Part shown: positions 12,925 to 24,192 of the stretch, in pieces
How positions within the stretch are numbered: the first letter of the stretch is position 1
How the letters are laid out: every line of letters begins with the position of its first letter
NCBI GenBank assembly: GCA_020465985.1
Contig: JAANYP010002038.1
Coordinates: 1 to 64,000 of the forward strand
DNA: 64,000 nt
From: Centrapalus pauciflorus
Lineage: Eukaryota; Streptophyta; Magnoliopsida; Asterales; Asteraceae
Direction: 5' to 3'
Notes under the pieces: generated by a model
Seen by the model: only the letters and a program-made list of their open reading frames with translations
Databases searched by the model: none
Told to the model about the DNA's origin: nothing
Program-made: the position numbers and the translations under genes

Positions 12925-13066
12925 ACTAATATTGTGAAGAGTGAAGCTTAGAAATCAGAGTTTGGTGTCTCTTTGAAGGTATAACATTCCCCATCATTCC
13001 TTCTTCATCTTCCTCATTGGTTCTTCATTTGAAAGAATCTAACCCCAAAGTGGGTTTGTAAGATTG
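12925..13066 (+). repeat. Flank duplication, copy 1 (left of element C)
   Basis: These 142 bp, from ACTAATATTGTGAAG to the GATTG target site, are repeated with about eight substitutions and equal length at 40561-40702, directly before the second LTR of C. Copy 1 is continuous with upstream sequence and is the original location. Confidence 0.9.
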
Positions 13067-14516
13067 TGTAACATCCAGAATCTAGTAGCAGGTATGTGGA
13101 CTTTATTTATTGGCTTTGAGAATTATCTCACTGAGTTGGTGAAATTTAATTGGTGAAGAATTGGCGAGTAGATTGCTATTATGTGTAAATCGTAAACGGT
13201 TGAGATAATAACTAGTTTAGTAATGATTATGGGTTCGGGGTTCTTTTAATGAGTTAAATAATATTTTGAACCTGAACTTGGAATTTGAGATTAATTGGGT
13301 TAAAGGGCGTTTAACTAGTGGGTATTGAGTGTTATACCCGTTTTAATTGGGTTTGGGACCTAAAACGTATATATACGTTGAGTTGTTGACTTGAATACTC
13401 ATTCTTGTGAAACTCAATTCAAAAGTGTGTGTGTATCAGTTGAGCAAAGAGAGAAGGAGATGAAGAGAAACTGAGGAAGGAAAATCAAAAACCAGCCATA
13501 GCTAAGGAAATTCACCTCACCACTTTCTTCAAGTTGGAGTCTCAAAATCAAGAAAAAAGGTCATTAAGGTTAGTGATTGTTGCTGAGTTGATCTAACATA
13601 CTGTGTTAAGTAACTAGACCCCCATGGCTGGGTAAAACAGAGTACTGAACCGTTCTGTCGTCGCCGCATCGCGGCAGCGCTCCCCTGGTCGCGACCGCGA
13701 TCAGGGTGAGTCGGCTAAAGGTGGTCGCTAGTAGTAGAACGCAACCAAGATAAGGATCGCGGGTCAGATGAGTACGACCGCGCTCAGATGAACGTGACCG
13801 CGATGGCATGAACAGCGCAAGGGCATCGCAACGTGATGGCTGACCGCGATGGGTAGGTCGCGATCGCACTCCTGGTCGCACTCGTGGGTCTGGACCGGTT
13901 GACTTATGTTGAGTTCATGAGTTGCGTAGTATAGTTGTTATGAGTTGGTTAGCTAGTGGTTACATTGTAGTTGTATTTATTGTTGCCAGGAATTGTAGTC
14001 AAGCCTGGGACCAGTCGAGACCGTCGTAGATAGCGGGATAGTAGTCGTGGTTCAATGAGTTACTTATCATCTTTTAAAAGATGCACTAACGTTGATAACT
14101 GAGTTTTAAAGAGGTTTGTTGTTTATTATACGGGTCCGGTGCAGATCCCCTTTTATGTTGATACTCGTTAGCACACAGTAGAGCTTGTGGATAACGCGTA
14201 TAGTTGTTGTACGCAGAGTAGAGGCCTATTGGGTCATTCCTAACCCAGAGGTCCTGGCTTAGCCACTACTTTGTGGAGTGTGCTACGCAGGCTATCCCGG
14301 GTCGCTCCCGATGAGGCGTCGGGCTATTGATGCCGGCCGCACGTAGAGTTGATTATTAGTCGTTACATTGTGCTAACTGTTTTATAAACTTATTTTACAT
14401 TGTTAATTGTAACACACCAGCTTCCAGTTTACCGGTGTTTTATATGTGCATCTCAGGTACGAGTCCGGAGGCTAGGGATACTGCGGGCACGAGTAGAGAC
14501 CCGCCACGTGGATAGT
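13067..14516 (+). repeat. 5' LTR of element C, left part
   Basis: It starts TGTAACATCCAGAAT after the target site GATTG and continues at 35612 after the inserted element B; the final ATAGT is the B target site. The total LTR length is about 1.71 kb, like the 1706-bp copy at 40703-42408. It contains a CpG-rich island near 13655-13890 with the motif CGCGACCGCGAT, in sharp contrast to its AT-rich surroundings. Confidence 0.92.
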
Positions 14517-15056
14517 TGTAACATCCGGCATTAAACCACGTTAGCAACTATGACCTAGTCAGTATTTGCTAGCCAATTATAACTTAATCAGTGGTCATTA
14601 TCAATTAATCAAAGTGATTAACAATGTTCATAAGGAAATTCAACTCAATTAGAATTAAATTCATCGGTGCGATGAATCATGAAATCAATTAATCCAATCG
14701 ATTTACGATATGATGGATTAATTCAACTAAGTACATAATTAAATTATGATTAGTGACACTAATCATACACTAATACAATTACTTAACATTAATTATGCAA
14801 GACTAAAACAATTCATTAAAACAATGCATCCAAAAGTATTTATGAATTTACAAGAATATATTTATACAAAAAAAAAAGTAAAATACATCATAAATACACC
14901 CCTAAGGGCTGGCCACCTCTAGAACATTACTAGAGGTTGACCTCATTATTTTATTTAAAAATCCATGTCTACTTTAAACACCATCATTTTGTTTAATAGT
15001 GCACACAACATCCTACCTTCCATGCTTTTCATCATTTCAAATATATTTTCAACTTC

Positions 15057-15064
15057 TATAAATA
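15057..15064 (+). promoter_or_regulatory. TATA box of 5' LTR B
   Basis: TATAAATA followed by GAGAACTC, matching the position and context in the LTRs of A and in the B 3' LTR (22990-22997). Confidence 0.6.
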
Positions 15065-15930
15065 GAGAACTCATCTTCAAGCATTTCCACACACTTCACA
15101 AGCAAAAACCTCTCTTTTCTCCCTTGTAAAAACCGGCCCCAAGGCTCTCAAAGCCAAAGAAAATTTCAACTTTGTTATTCTTAAAATATTTCAAGTGTTC
15201 TTGGTGCAACTTTTCAAGATTTCAACCTCTACTCAATTGAATTCTTATATTTCATCAAAGTAAGTATATACTAACTCCTAACATCATATATTTATGTTTA
15301 TATAAGTCTTGCATAATATATATAATCACCAACAACAACAAGTTTCATAAAAACTCAAGTTTATAAATCTTTAGTTTTTGTTTTTAAGTAGTTTTCTTCA
15401 AATGTATTTATAAATATATAAACACATCATGTAAGTTTAAATATCATGAAAACAAGTTATATAAATGTGTTTTATAACCTTTCATACAAGTAGTTTTTGA
15501 ATAAACAACAAGAATCACAAGTTATTTCAAGTTTATGAAATACGGAATTTCGGCAGAAATGTTGCGTCGACTTTGAAAAATCATAACTAATTCATAACTT
15601 AACGAAATGAGTTGATTCTTATCTCAAAAGTTATATCTATGTCTAAACTAAAAATATGGAAGTTTTCATAATTTATTATGGAGTTTAGAACCCCCAGATA
15701 TTGTTTGGGAACCCGAAAGTTTGACAGCTCAAAAATGGCCAACATAGGGTATTTAACGAGCTTTTTCCCTATCCTAAAGACCTCGAAAAATGGTCGTTCT
15801 TGACTTAAAAGATTCTTTGTATATAGTAGTTTAATGTCTAAGAAAACCAAAGTCTAAATCATTTTGGAGCTTGGTCAAAAATAGTCTCAAAGTAGGCTGA
15901 AAAACCTTCAAAAAGCTGGAAAATTTTATT

Positions 15931-15990
<60 letters not shown>
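15931..15990. repeat. Compound (TA)n(TG)n(TA)n microsatellite in LTR B
   Basis: Three adjoining dinucleotide blocks at the same LTR position that holds pure AT in the other copies (332-423, 34525-34639) and only a short AT run at about 8411. Confidence 0.97.
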
Positions 15991-16853
15991 CTTGACGTTT
16001 TAAGTGGGTTTTATTTATAAAATTGTAATGTTGGGTGATTTAAGGCATAAAAACCTTTATATATATATACATATTATCATATATAGGAGAATATTAAGTC
16101 CCTTATATCATTTAGGGTTTGGTTAATCACATCCGGTTCATCACCCACCAATCAACGTAAACTTGCATTTTACGTGCATATTTTGTCATAACACTCTCGG
16201 TGAGTCTTCATAGCCCCAATTTTCACACTGTTATGTTTTGGGGTTGAAATACATGCTACGTTTTCATATGGACACGAAAACTACTTCGTATCTATTATGT
16301 GTTACACATGTGGTTCCATCAGCCCTCAAATCATGAACCATTAGTTACATTTATTTGTAAGCGCGAATATATTATGGATAGATCTATCGGGAGTCATGTT
16401 CCCCATTCGGGTTAGCCTTACCGGCTAACGGCGGAATGCATATATATTTAACATTATGGTATTACGTATGGGAATACTGAACAGGGAAAACTCATAATTA
16501 AGTTTCGGTTGCATGATGGTTTTTATGTAATACAAACATAGAATTAATGATTTTATAAATTCAAACTCAACTGTTGATGTCCATACAAGTCATATTTACG
16601 TGTAAACCTATGAGCTCACCAACAATTTTGTTGACGTATTTTGCATTATTTTGGTTAATTTAATTATGTATTTAAATCTCTGTAATTTGCGAACTACTTA
16701 CGCTTTATATCGGTTATGTAAAACAACATTTATGTTTGAAGTCAAATCAATGTATTTTTGAAAACGTCCATATAGTGGTCGTTCACTTGATTATGGTTAC
16801 GCTTTCGCGACGTCATGCTTTGTTGCCAACCGGTGTAACGGGGTGTGACAGAT

Positions 16854-16866
16854 TGGTATCAAAGCC
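16854..16866 (+). other. Primer binding site of element B
   Basis: TGGTATCAAAGCC, three bases after the LTR end. Element A has TGGTATCAGAGCC, so B differs at one position from the initiator-Met consensus complement. Confidence 0.88.
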
Positions 16867-16992
16867 ATAGTTATAGTGAACTAGGTTGCATTAGTACCCT
16901 AGGCTATAACTGCACTTAAGTTGTACTGAATTTTTTTTGAAAATATTTTGTAACTAACTAAAAGACTATAAATGGACCTTGATAGCAGAAAC

Positions 16993-17512
16993 ATGTCAAA
17001 CAACACCATCATCCTCTTGTCCGATTCTGAGGATGAGTACACTCCCAGGAGCCTCGAAGTCACAGAGGTTTTCACCGAAAGGAGAACCGTCTGAAGAAGA
17101 GGACCCCTCCGAGGAGCCGATGGATGAATCAGAAGAGGAGCCCATGGAAGATGACGAAACCGGAGAGGATCCACCACCCCCGGTGATCCCCTCCTACACA
17201 CCATATCACCCCGAGGTTCCGTCATTCAAACCGTACCGTCCCCACCCCAATGGCTTAAAAATGTTGTTTACACCCGTAAAGAGGGTAATCATACCGAGAC
17301 GGGAGACTATTCAAATCCCGCCTCCCCAACCAAGTTCACCACCACAGCAGCGACGGGCAAACATCCGTAGATGGGGCTGGATGCCCGAGACCCTCCTAGA
17401 GTGGAGGCGGGAGGAGGGAATCCCCTCCCACTTTGAGATCGGAGGACCATCCTCCGCACCTACCCCACCGCTAAATCAAGAGCCCGCGATCAGACCATAC
17501 CTCTCTTGGTAG
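16993..17512 (+). pseudogene. Leader ORF 1 of element B, frameshifted
   Basis: This is the homologue of the acidic/proline-rich leader ORF of element A. The start ATG at 16993 encodes MSNNTIILLSDSEDE, matching MSNP... in A, but this frame runs into a TGA near 17093. The rest of the protein continues in another frame (open from 16979 to the stop at 17512) with the acidic stretch, the PPQPSSPPQQRR segment and the conserved motif IRRWGWMPETLLEWRREEG, ending in SW like A. A single frameshift near 17040-17090 explains the break. Function unknown. Confidence 0.55.
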
Positions 17513-17766
17513 CTCAGTCTTCACGGCACGACCTCCAGATTCAGTTGCTTAACCAATACATTGGAGAGATGACTGCTCGTATAGAGCGGGAGGAGTTGCA
17601 AAACTCCAACCTATACTGGGCCAACCAGCACGCCCTCACTGTTCAACAGGAGGGGCTGGTGGAGCTTTGGCAGCGACTAGCCGAGAGCGAGGCCCGTAAT
17701 GAGGAGCTGTCACAGTGCCTCAATGCATTGGAAAAGGGAGACACCCCCGATCACTCCCACACCTAG
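17506..17766 (+). CDS. Leader ORF 2 of element B: predicted coiled coil, unknown function
   Basis: A frame open over 86 codons that overlaps the end of leader ORF 1 by a few bases in the -1 frame. It has no early ATG; the first codon in the given span is TTG, so it may be translated by reinitiation, by frameshifting from ORF 1, or not at all. The sequence (IGEMTARIEREELQNSNL, QRLAESEARNEELSQ) matches the element A ORF and suggests a coiled coil. No classical slippery heptamer is evident at the overlap. Confidence 0.45.
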   Translation: MVAQSSRHDLQIQLLNQYIGEMTARIEREELQNSNLYWANQHALTVQQEGLVELWQRLAESEARNEELSQCLNALEKGDTPDHSHT

Positions 17767-17998
17767 TACCCCCCCCCCCCCGATCTTTGTAATGTTAGGA
17801 AATTATTATGTAATAGTATAGGACTAAAAATTTTCGGGTAATAACCCGCCCCAATGTAAGAAATTATGAATGATTAATGCAAATTGCAAGTTATTCATGA
17901 ATCTGTGTTTGATGATTATAGAACTGTGCCCTGAGAAAAATTTAAACCTTTAAGACTCAACTTCTTACACTATGCTCTTTTCTTTAAACTTTAAGATA

Positions 17999-18718
17999 AT
18001 GCCGCCAAAGAGAGCCATGAACATCGCTGAGATCGAACAACTGGTCACCCAACGAGTGGCAGCAGCTATAGCCACTTATGAAACCAACAGAAATAGCACC
18101 GCAAACGGTGACGGAGGAGCTAGTCTCACCACGGGAGGGTCTGATTCAACCCTGAAAGGGTGTGGAATCAAAGTATTTTTAAGCTGTAAACCTCCATACT
18201 TTAATGGAACAGAAGGCGCTGTCGGGCTAGTTCACTGGTTCGAGAAACTGGAGTCTGTGTTTCGCGTTAGTGGTTGCATCGAGGATGAGAAGGTCAAGTT
18301 CGCCACCCACACCCAGTCTGTGGGAATCGATACAGCTTACCAACTCGCCTGGACCGAGTTAAAGCAGATGATGACAGATGAGTACTTTCCTAGAAACGAA
18401 CTGCAAAAGATGGAGTCAGAATTCTGGAATCTGGCTATGAAGGGAATAGATGTCGCCGGGTACACCAACTGTTTTCACGAGTTGAGCCTGCTATGCCCAC
18501 AAATGGACACACCGGAGTACAAGCGTATTGAGCGCTACATTTGGGGACTCGCCCCCCAAATCCAAAGGAATGTCACCGCATCCAACCCAACTACTATTCA
18601 GAGCGCCATTCGAATGGCGAATAACTTGATGCACCAAGTGGCCCGAAGGAATGAGGCCAAAGCTGGGGAAAACAAGAGGAAATGGGAAGATAAATCAGGG
18701 AAAGGTTCGGGCTCATAG
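17999..18718 (+). pseudogene. Element B gag (capsid part), ends in premature TAG
   Basis: The start MPPKRAMNIAEIEQ is chosen to match A. The capsid-like gag domain is clear (VHWFEKLESVFRVSGC; ELSLLCPQMDTPEYK; YIWGLAPQIQ), but the WWN-containing segment found in A is missing: the sequence passes directly from FATHT to QSVGIDT, so about 14 codons are deleted in frame. The frame stops at TAG 18716-18718. The same frame stays open beyond it through a variant knuckle (CNRCTYQHVGPC) and two CCHC knuckles (CGKCKKLGHLTHDC, CFECGNTGHFKKDC) into the protease. The stop therefore cuts an originally continuous gag-pol frame. Confidence 0.8.
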
Positions 18719-21700
18719 TCCAAAAAGCCTGAAACCATCAAGGCTTTTGTCGTCGGGGCTCAGCCAAGGAAGGGCTATACCGGCACTAGATCGTGGTGTA
18801 ACCGATGCACCTACCAACATGTAGGTCCTTGTCCAACCCCTTGTGGGAAATGTAAGAAGCTCGGTCATCTGACCCATGACTGTAAGTTTAACACCAACGG
18901 AGGCAGCAGTGGCACGCAAAGGAGTTGTTTCGAATGTGGGAACACTGGACACTTCAAGAAGGATTGTCCCAAGAAAAGGAAGAGTGGTGGAGCTCAAGGG
19001 AGAGCTTTCGTGTTAGGAGCAGGCGATACCCGTCAAGATCCCAACGTAGTAACGGGTACATTCCTTCTTAATGATATGTATGCTTATGTGTTATTTGATA
19101 CTGGGGCTGATAGAAGTTTTATATCTGCTAAGTTTAGTGAACAACTGAGTGCCACTCTTTCCCAATTAAAAAATGCTTATGCCGTAGAATTAGCAGACGG
19201 AAATTTGATTGAAGCAAATAGTATAATTAAGGAGTGCACACTAAAATTGGTAGATCATCCCTTTAAGATAAACTTGATGCCTATTGAACTAGGAAGCTTC
19301 GATGTAGTTATTGGTATGGATTGGCTGTCAGACAACCATGCTGAAATCGTATGTGGTAAGAAGGTCGTAAGAATACCACTTAAGAAAATGAAAGTCCTTA
19401 CAGTCCAAGGAGAAAGAAGGAATCGCCAGTTGAAACGTCATCTCTGGTCTAAGAACGCTGAAATGCCTTCGAAGAGGTTGTCAAGCAGTGTTAGTTCAGC
19501 TAGTGGCAAAGGAATCGAAGGAGAAGCGACTCGAAGAAATCCAGGCAGTTCGTGACTACCCAAAAGTCTTTCCTGAAGACTTTCCTGGACTTCCACCAAC
19601 TAGGCAAGTAGAATTTCAGATTGACTTGGTGCCTGGAGCTGCACCTGTCGCACGAGCACCTTACCGATTGGCACCGTCAGAGATGCAAGAATTATCCAAT
19701 CAGTTGCAAGAACTGTTGGATAAAGGATTCATCCGACCAAGTTCCTCACCTTGGGGAGCTCTGGCCTTATTTGTCAAAAAGAAGGACGGATCCTTTAGGG
19801 TGTGCATCGATTACCGAGAGTTGAACAAGTTAACGATCAAAAACCGATACCCTCTCCCCAGAATCGACGATTTATTCAATCAACTCCAAGGTTTTAGTTT
19901 TTACTCTAAGATTGATCTGCGATCTGGTTATCACCAAGTAAAAGTTTAGGAAGAAGATATACCCAAGACAGCGTTCAGAACTCGTTATGGATATTACGAA
20001 TTTCAGGTGATGCCATTCGGTTTGACCAACGCACCAGCCGTATTCATGGATCTTATGAATCGAGTGTGTAAACCGTATTTGGACAAATTCATACTAGTGT
20101 TCATAGACGATATCCTTATCTATTTCAGAAATAAGGAGGAGAATGAGCAGCATCTAAGGTTGATTTTGGAGCTTCTAGAGAAAGAACAGTAGTACGCCAA
20201 ATTCTCTAAGTGTGAATTTTGGCTACGAGAAGTCAAATTCCTAGGGAATGTAATCAATAGCCAAGGAATTCAAGTAGACCCATCAAAAATTGAGGCCATT
20301 AAGAACTGGGCAACTCCTAGGACTCCCACCAAAATCCGTCAATTCTTAGGTCTTGTCGGTTAGTATAGGCGATTCATTGAAAACTTCTCGAAGATAGCTG
20401 GTTCTTTAACAGAATTGACTCGAAAGGACATAAGGTACAACTGGGGTGAAGAACAGGAAACGACATTCCGACTGTTGAAGCAAAGATTGTGTAGTGCACC
20501 TATTCTGTCCCTACCAGAAGGAACAGAAGATTTTGTCGTTTACTGCGATGCCTCAGACAATGGATTGGGTTGTGTGTTAATGCAAAGAGATAAGGTTATC
20601 ACTTATGCATCGCGAAAACTTAAAGTTCATGAGGTAAACTACACGACTCACGAACTAGAGCTTGGAGCTGTGGTATTATGCTCTCAAGATATAGAGGCAC
20701 TACCTTTACGGTACAAAGTGCACGGTGTTTACAGATCACAAGAGCCTTCAGCATATTCAGAACCAGAAAGAGTTAAACATGAGGCAACGTCGCTGGGTTG
20801 AGCTGCTTAGCGATTACGACTACGAGATTCGTTATCATCCGGGTAAGGCAAACGTTGTAGCTGATGCCTTGAGCCGAAAGGAACGGGTTAAACCTCTAAG
20901 GGACCGAGCTTTGGTCATGACTATACAGTCAAACTTGAACTCTCAAATCCGCGAGGCACAAGAGGAAGCAGTCAAGGAGGGAAATCTGCTAGATGAAGCC
21001 TTGCGAGGAATGGATAAACAGTTTGAAATCACGACCGATGGATGTCGGTACTTCATGAGCAGAATTTGGCTACCAAAATTTGGAAGGTTAAGGAAGCTGG
21101 TCATGGATGAAGGGAATAAAACAAAATATGCTATACACCAAGGTCAGATAAGATGTATCACGACCTGAAGGAAATGTACTGGTGGCCAAACATGAAGGCT
21201 GACATTGCTACGTTTGTCAGCAAGTGCTTAACGTGTTTGAAAGTTAAGGCTGAGCACCAAAAACCATCAGGATTGTTGGTTCAACCGGAAATACCCCAGT
21301 GAAAGTGGGAGAGAATAACCATGGACTTCATCACAAAGTTGCCAAATACTTCTGGAGGTTATGACACCATTTGGGTGATTGTGGATCGACTCAAAAAGAC
21401 TGCACACTTCTTGCCAATCAAGGAGACTGATAAGAAGGATAAGTTAACACGAATCTATCTTAAAGAAGTCGTCTCAAGGCATGGAGTTCATGTATCAATT
21501 ATATCAGATAGGAATAGTCAGTTCACATCAAGATTTTGGCAATCGTTACAAGAGGCGTTGGGTACACGCCTGGACATGAGCACAGCCTATCACCCGCACA
21601 CGGACGGTCAGAGTGAAAAAATGATTCAGACATTGGAGGACATGCTAAGGGCATGTGTAATCGACTTTGGCAAAAGTTGGGATAGGCACCTGCCATTAGT

Positions 21701-22389
21701 TGAGTTTTCCTATAACAACAGCTTTCACTCGAGTATTAAGACTACTCCATTCGAGGCACTTTATGGGTGAAAGTGTTGGTAACCGCTTTGTTGGGATGAG
21801 GTAGGAGATAGCCAGATCACTGGAGCCAAGATCATCCAAGAGACTACAGAAAAGATAGTCCAGATTCGGAACCGATTAAAGATCGCACGGGATCGACAGA
21901 AAAAGCTATGCAGATGTTCGACGAAAGGATTTGGAATTTCAAGAGGGAGATCAAGTAATGTTGAAAGTCTCGCCTTGGAAAGGCGTAATCCGTTTTGGGA
22001 AACGAGGAAAACTCAATCCTCGTTATATTGGACCATTCAAGATCACCAAAAGAATTGGCTCGGTAGCCTACCGACTCGATCTGCCCCCAGAGCTTAGTAA
22101 TGTTCATAATACCTTCGACGTATCCAACCTTAAGAAGTGCCTAGCTGATGAAACACTCGTTATACCCATGGACGAGCTGGAGCTAGATGATAAGTTGAAC
22201 TTCATTAAACAACCCGTGGAAATAATGGACAGAGAAGTCAAGAAACTAAAGCACAGCCGAATCCCGATAATAAAAGTCAGATGGAACTCTAAACGAGGTC
22301 CTGAGTTTACATGGGAGCGCGAAGATCAGTTCCGGGAAAAATACCCTCATCTGTTCTCGAATACTCAAGCAGTGGAGAACACGAGCTAA
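18719..22389 (+). pseudogene. Element B pol remnant: knuckles, protease, RT, RNase H, integrase, chromodomain-like tail
   Basis: In order: three zinc knuckles (18810-18980), protease VLFDTGADRSF (near 19085), RT with VFIDDILIYF (near 20100), RNase H VVYCDASDNGLG (near 20540), integrase zinc region CLTCLKVKAEHQ (near 21230), integrase core (MDFITKLP, SDRNSQFTS, HPHTDGQSE) and the tail VRWNSKRGPEFTWERE ending at 22389. Breaks seen include a frameshift near 19430, in-frame stops in RT (TAG at 19947, TAG at 20190, TAG near 20361), a frameshift in RNase H near 20680, one near 21140 and a TGA at 21301. SDRNSQF lacks the usual SDRDSRF residues near the second catalytic Asp. It is non-functional. Confidence 0.9.
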
Positions 22390-22408
22390 TTTCGGGATGA
22401 AATTCCCT

Positions 22409-22422
22409 TAACAGGGGGAGAC
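22409..22422 (+). promoter_or_regulatory. Polypurine tract of element B
   Basis: TAACAGGGGGAGAC ends at the 3' LTR start and is identical to the tract in A. Confidence 0.88.
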
Positions 22423-23449
22423 TGTAACATCCGGCATTAAACCAGGTTAGCAACTATGACCTAATCAGTATTTTCTAGCCAATTATAACCTAATCAGTGG
22501 TCATTAGCAATTAATCAAAGTGATTAACAATGTTCATAAGGAAATTCAACTCAATTAGAATCAAATTCATCGGTGCGATGAATCAGGAAATCAATTAATC
22601 CGATCGATTTACGATATGATGGATTAATTCAACTAAGTACATAATTTAAAATAAGATTAGTGACACTAATCATACACTCATACAATCACTTAACATTAAT
22701 TATGCAAGACTTAAACAATTCATTAAAACAATGCATCAAAAAGTATTTATGAATTTACAAGAAAATGGAAATACAAGAATACGTTCTAAATACATTTATA
22801 CAAAAAAAAAGTAAAATACATCATAAATACACCCCTAGGGGCCGGCCACCTCTAGTACATTACTAGAGGTTGACTTCATTATTTTATTTAAAAATCCATG
22901 TCTACTTTAAACACCGTCATTTTGTTTAAAAGTGCACACAACATCCTACCTTCCATGTTTTTCATCATTTCAAAGATATTTTCAACCTCTATAAATAGAG
23001 AACTCATCTTCAAGCATTTCCACACACTTCACAAGCAAAAACCTCTTTTTTCTCCCTTGCAAAAACCGGCCCCAAGGCTCTCAAAGCCAAAGAAAATTTC
23101 AACTTTGTTATTCTTGAAATATTTCAAGTATTCTTGGTGCAACTTTTCAAGATTTCAACCTCTACTCAATTGCATTCTTATATTTCATCAAAGTAAGTAT
23201 ATACTAACTCCAAACATCTTATATTTATGTTTATATAAGTCTTGCATAATATATATAATCACCAACAACAACGAGTTTCATAAAAACTCAAGTTTATAAA
23301 TCTTTAGTTTATGTTTTTAAGTTGTTTTCTTCAAATGTGTTTATAAATATATATACACATCATGTAAGTGTAAACACTATGAAAACAAGTTATATAAATG
23401 TGTTTTATAACCTTTCATACAAGTAGTTTTTGCATAAACAACAAAAATC
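22423..23449 (+). repeat. 3' LTR of element B, first part
   Basis: It starts TGTAACATCCGGC and matches the 5' LTR from 14517 until the copia insertion. A TATAAATA box lies at 22990-22997. The LTR resumes at 34118. Confidence 0.94.
22990..22997 (+). promoter_or_regulatory. TATA box of 3' LTR B
   Basis: TATAAATA in the same context as 15057-15064. Being in a 3' LTR it could drive transcription toward the inserted copia element, though nothing shows that it does. Confidence 0.5.
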
Positions 23450-24088
23450 TATCAAGATCAAAATCACCACCTAATTTTAATTGGTTTGATTAAATCAGAG
23501 TATAAAACCAATAACCTTGTATTGAATCAAAGTCCAATTAAGAAGTTTGCGGAATAACACTTAATTGTTTTAAGAAAAATTTTCAGAACAAATAACGCAT
23601 AATTATAATCAAAAATCAAATCTTTTGTATTGCCAACTCACTGATTACAATCGCCTATAATCTGTTTGATTAGACGAAGAACACAAACTGTTCTTAGCGT
23701 TTTACAACCTTAGAGGCATGAGAAACTTAATCAGAAAGCAATTACAATTGAAGCACATGATTACAAAATTGCACGTACAGACTTAAACTAGAAAAACCTA
23801 TTCTATCTATATATAAAGCCTTCTGATTTGTTTCCTTGAGGAACTCTGATTTCTCTGGTAGTAGATATGCTTGAATCTTCAAATATAAATCTCTTCCTGA
23901 ATTTCAGCACTTTCTGTTTATTAAACTGTTAAGCAGCTTGAACTTTATCTGTTGAGCAGCTTGAACTTTCGAACTGGCAGCTCGAACTTACTCAACTAAC
24001 AGTTTGAACTTTGTAATTACACAGAAAATCTACTAACAGTCTGAGAAATCTAACTAACAGCTTGACATACTTAGAATATTTCCCAACA
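23450..24088 (-). repeat. 3' LTR of copia element
   Basis: 639 bp. On the element strand it begins TGTTGGGAAATATTC and would end TTGACA, but the last CA has become TA (plus-strand TATCAAGATC where the partner has TGTCAAGATC). A likely TATA (TATATATAG, minus strand) lies near 23813-23822. Confidence 0.92.
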
Positions 24089-24102
24089 ATCTCCCCCTAA
24101 CT
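24089..24102 (-). promoter_or_regulatory. Polypurine tract of copia element
   Basis: AGTTAGGGGGAGAT on the element strand, directly before the 3' LTR. Confidence 0.82.
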
Positions 24103-24192
24103 TAAATTCTTTACACAAGACTTTAAGTTTTGTACAAATAAGGAAATAAAACAAAGTAAAACTGTTATTTACAAACTAAGGCATCCAAAAAC

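Larger units (their letters stand above)
12392..13066 (+). other. Element F, left fragment: LTR-like sequence that hosts element C
   Basis: It begins TGTAACACCCCG, a common plant LTR start, and has a pyrimidine-rich tract with CA/CT microsatellites. It is cut at GATTG, the target site of element C, and resumes at 42414. No PBS or partner LTR is identified, so F could instead be part of another repeat. The last 142 bp (12925-13066) recur at 40561-40702. Confidence 0.35.
14517..16850 (+). repeat. 5' LTR of element B
   Basis: 2334 bp, TGTAACATCCGGC to GGGGTGTGACA, next to the PBS. A TATAAATA box is at 15057-15064 and a compound microsatellite at 15931-15990. The 3' partner is split by the copia insertion. 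Confidence 0.95.

Noticed and set aside
12695..12925. Minus-strand frame with Arg-Glu and Val-Cys repeats
   Set aside because: It is produced by the CA/CT microsatellite at 12781-12854.
13606..13881. GC-rich minus-strand ORF that looks coding by composition
   Set aside because: It lies in the CpG-rich island of LTR C; the frame is not kept in the second LTR copy at 41310-41570.
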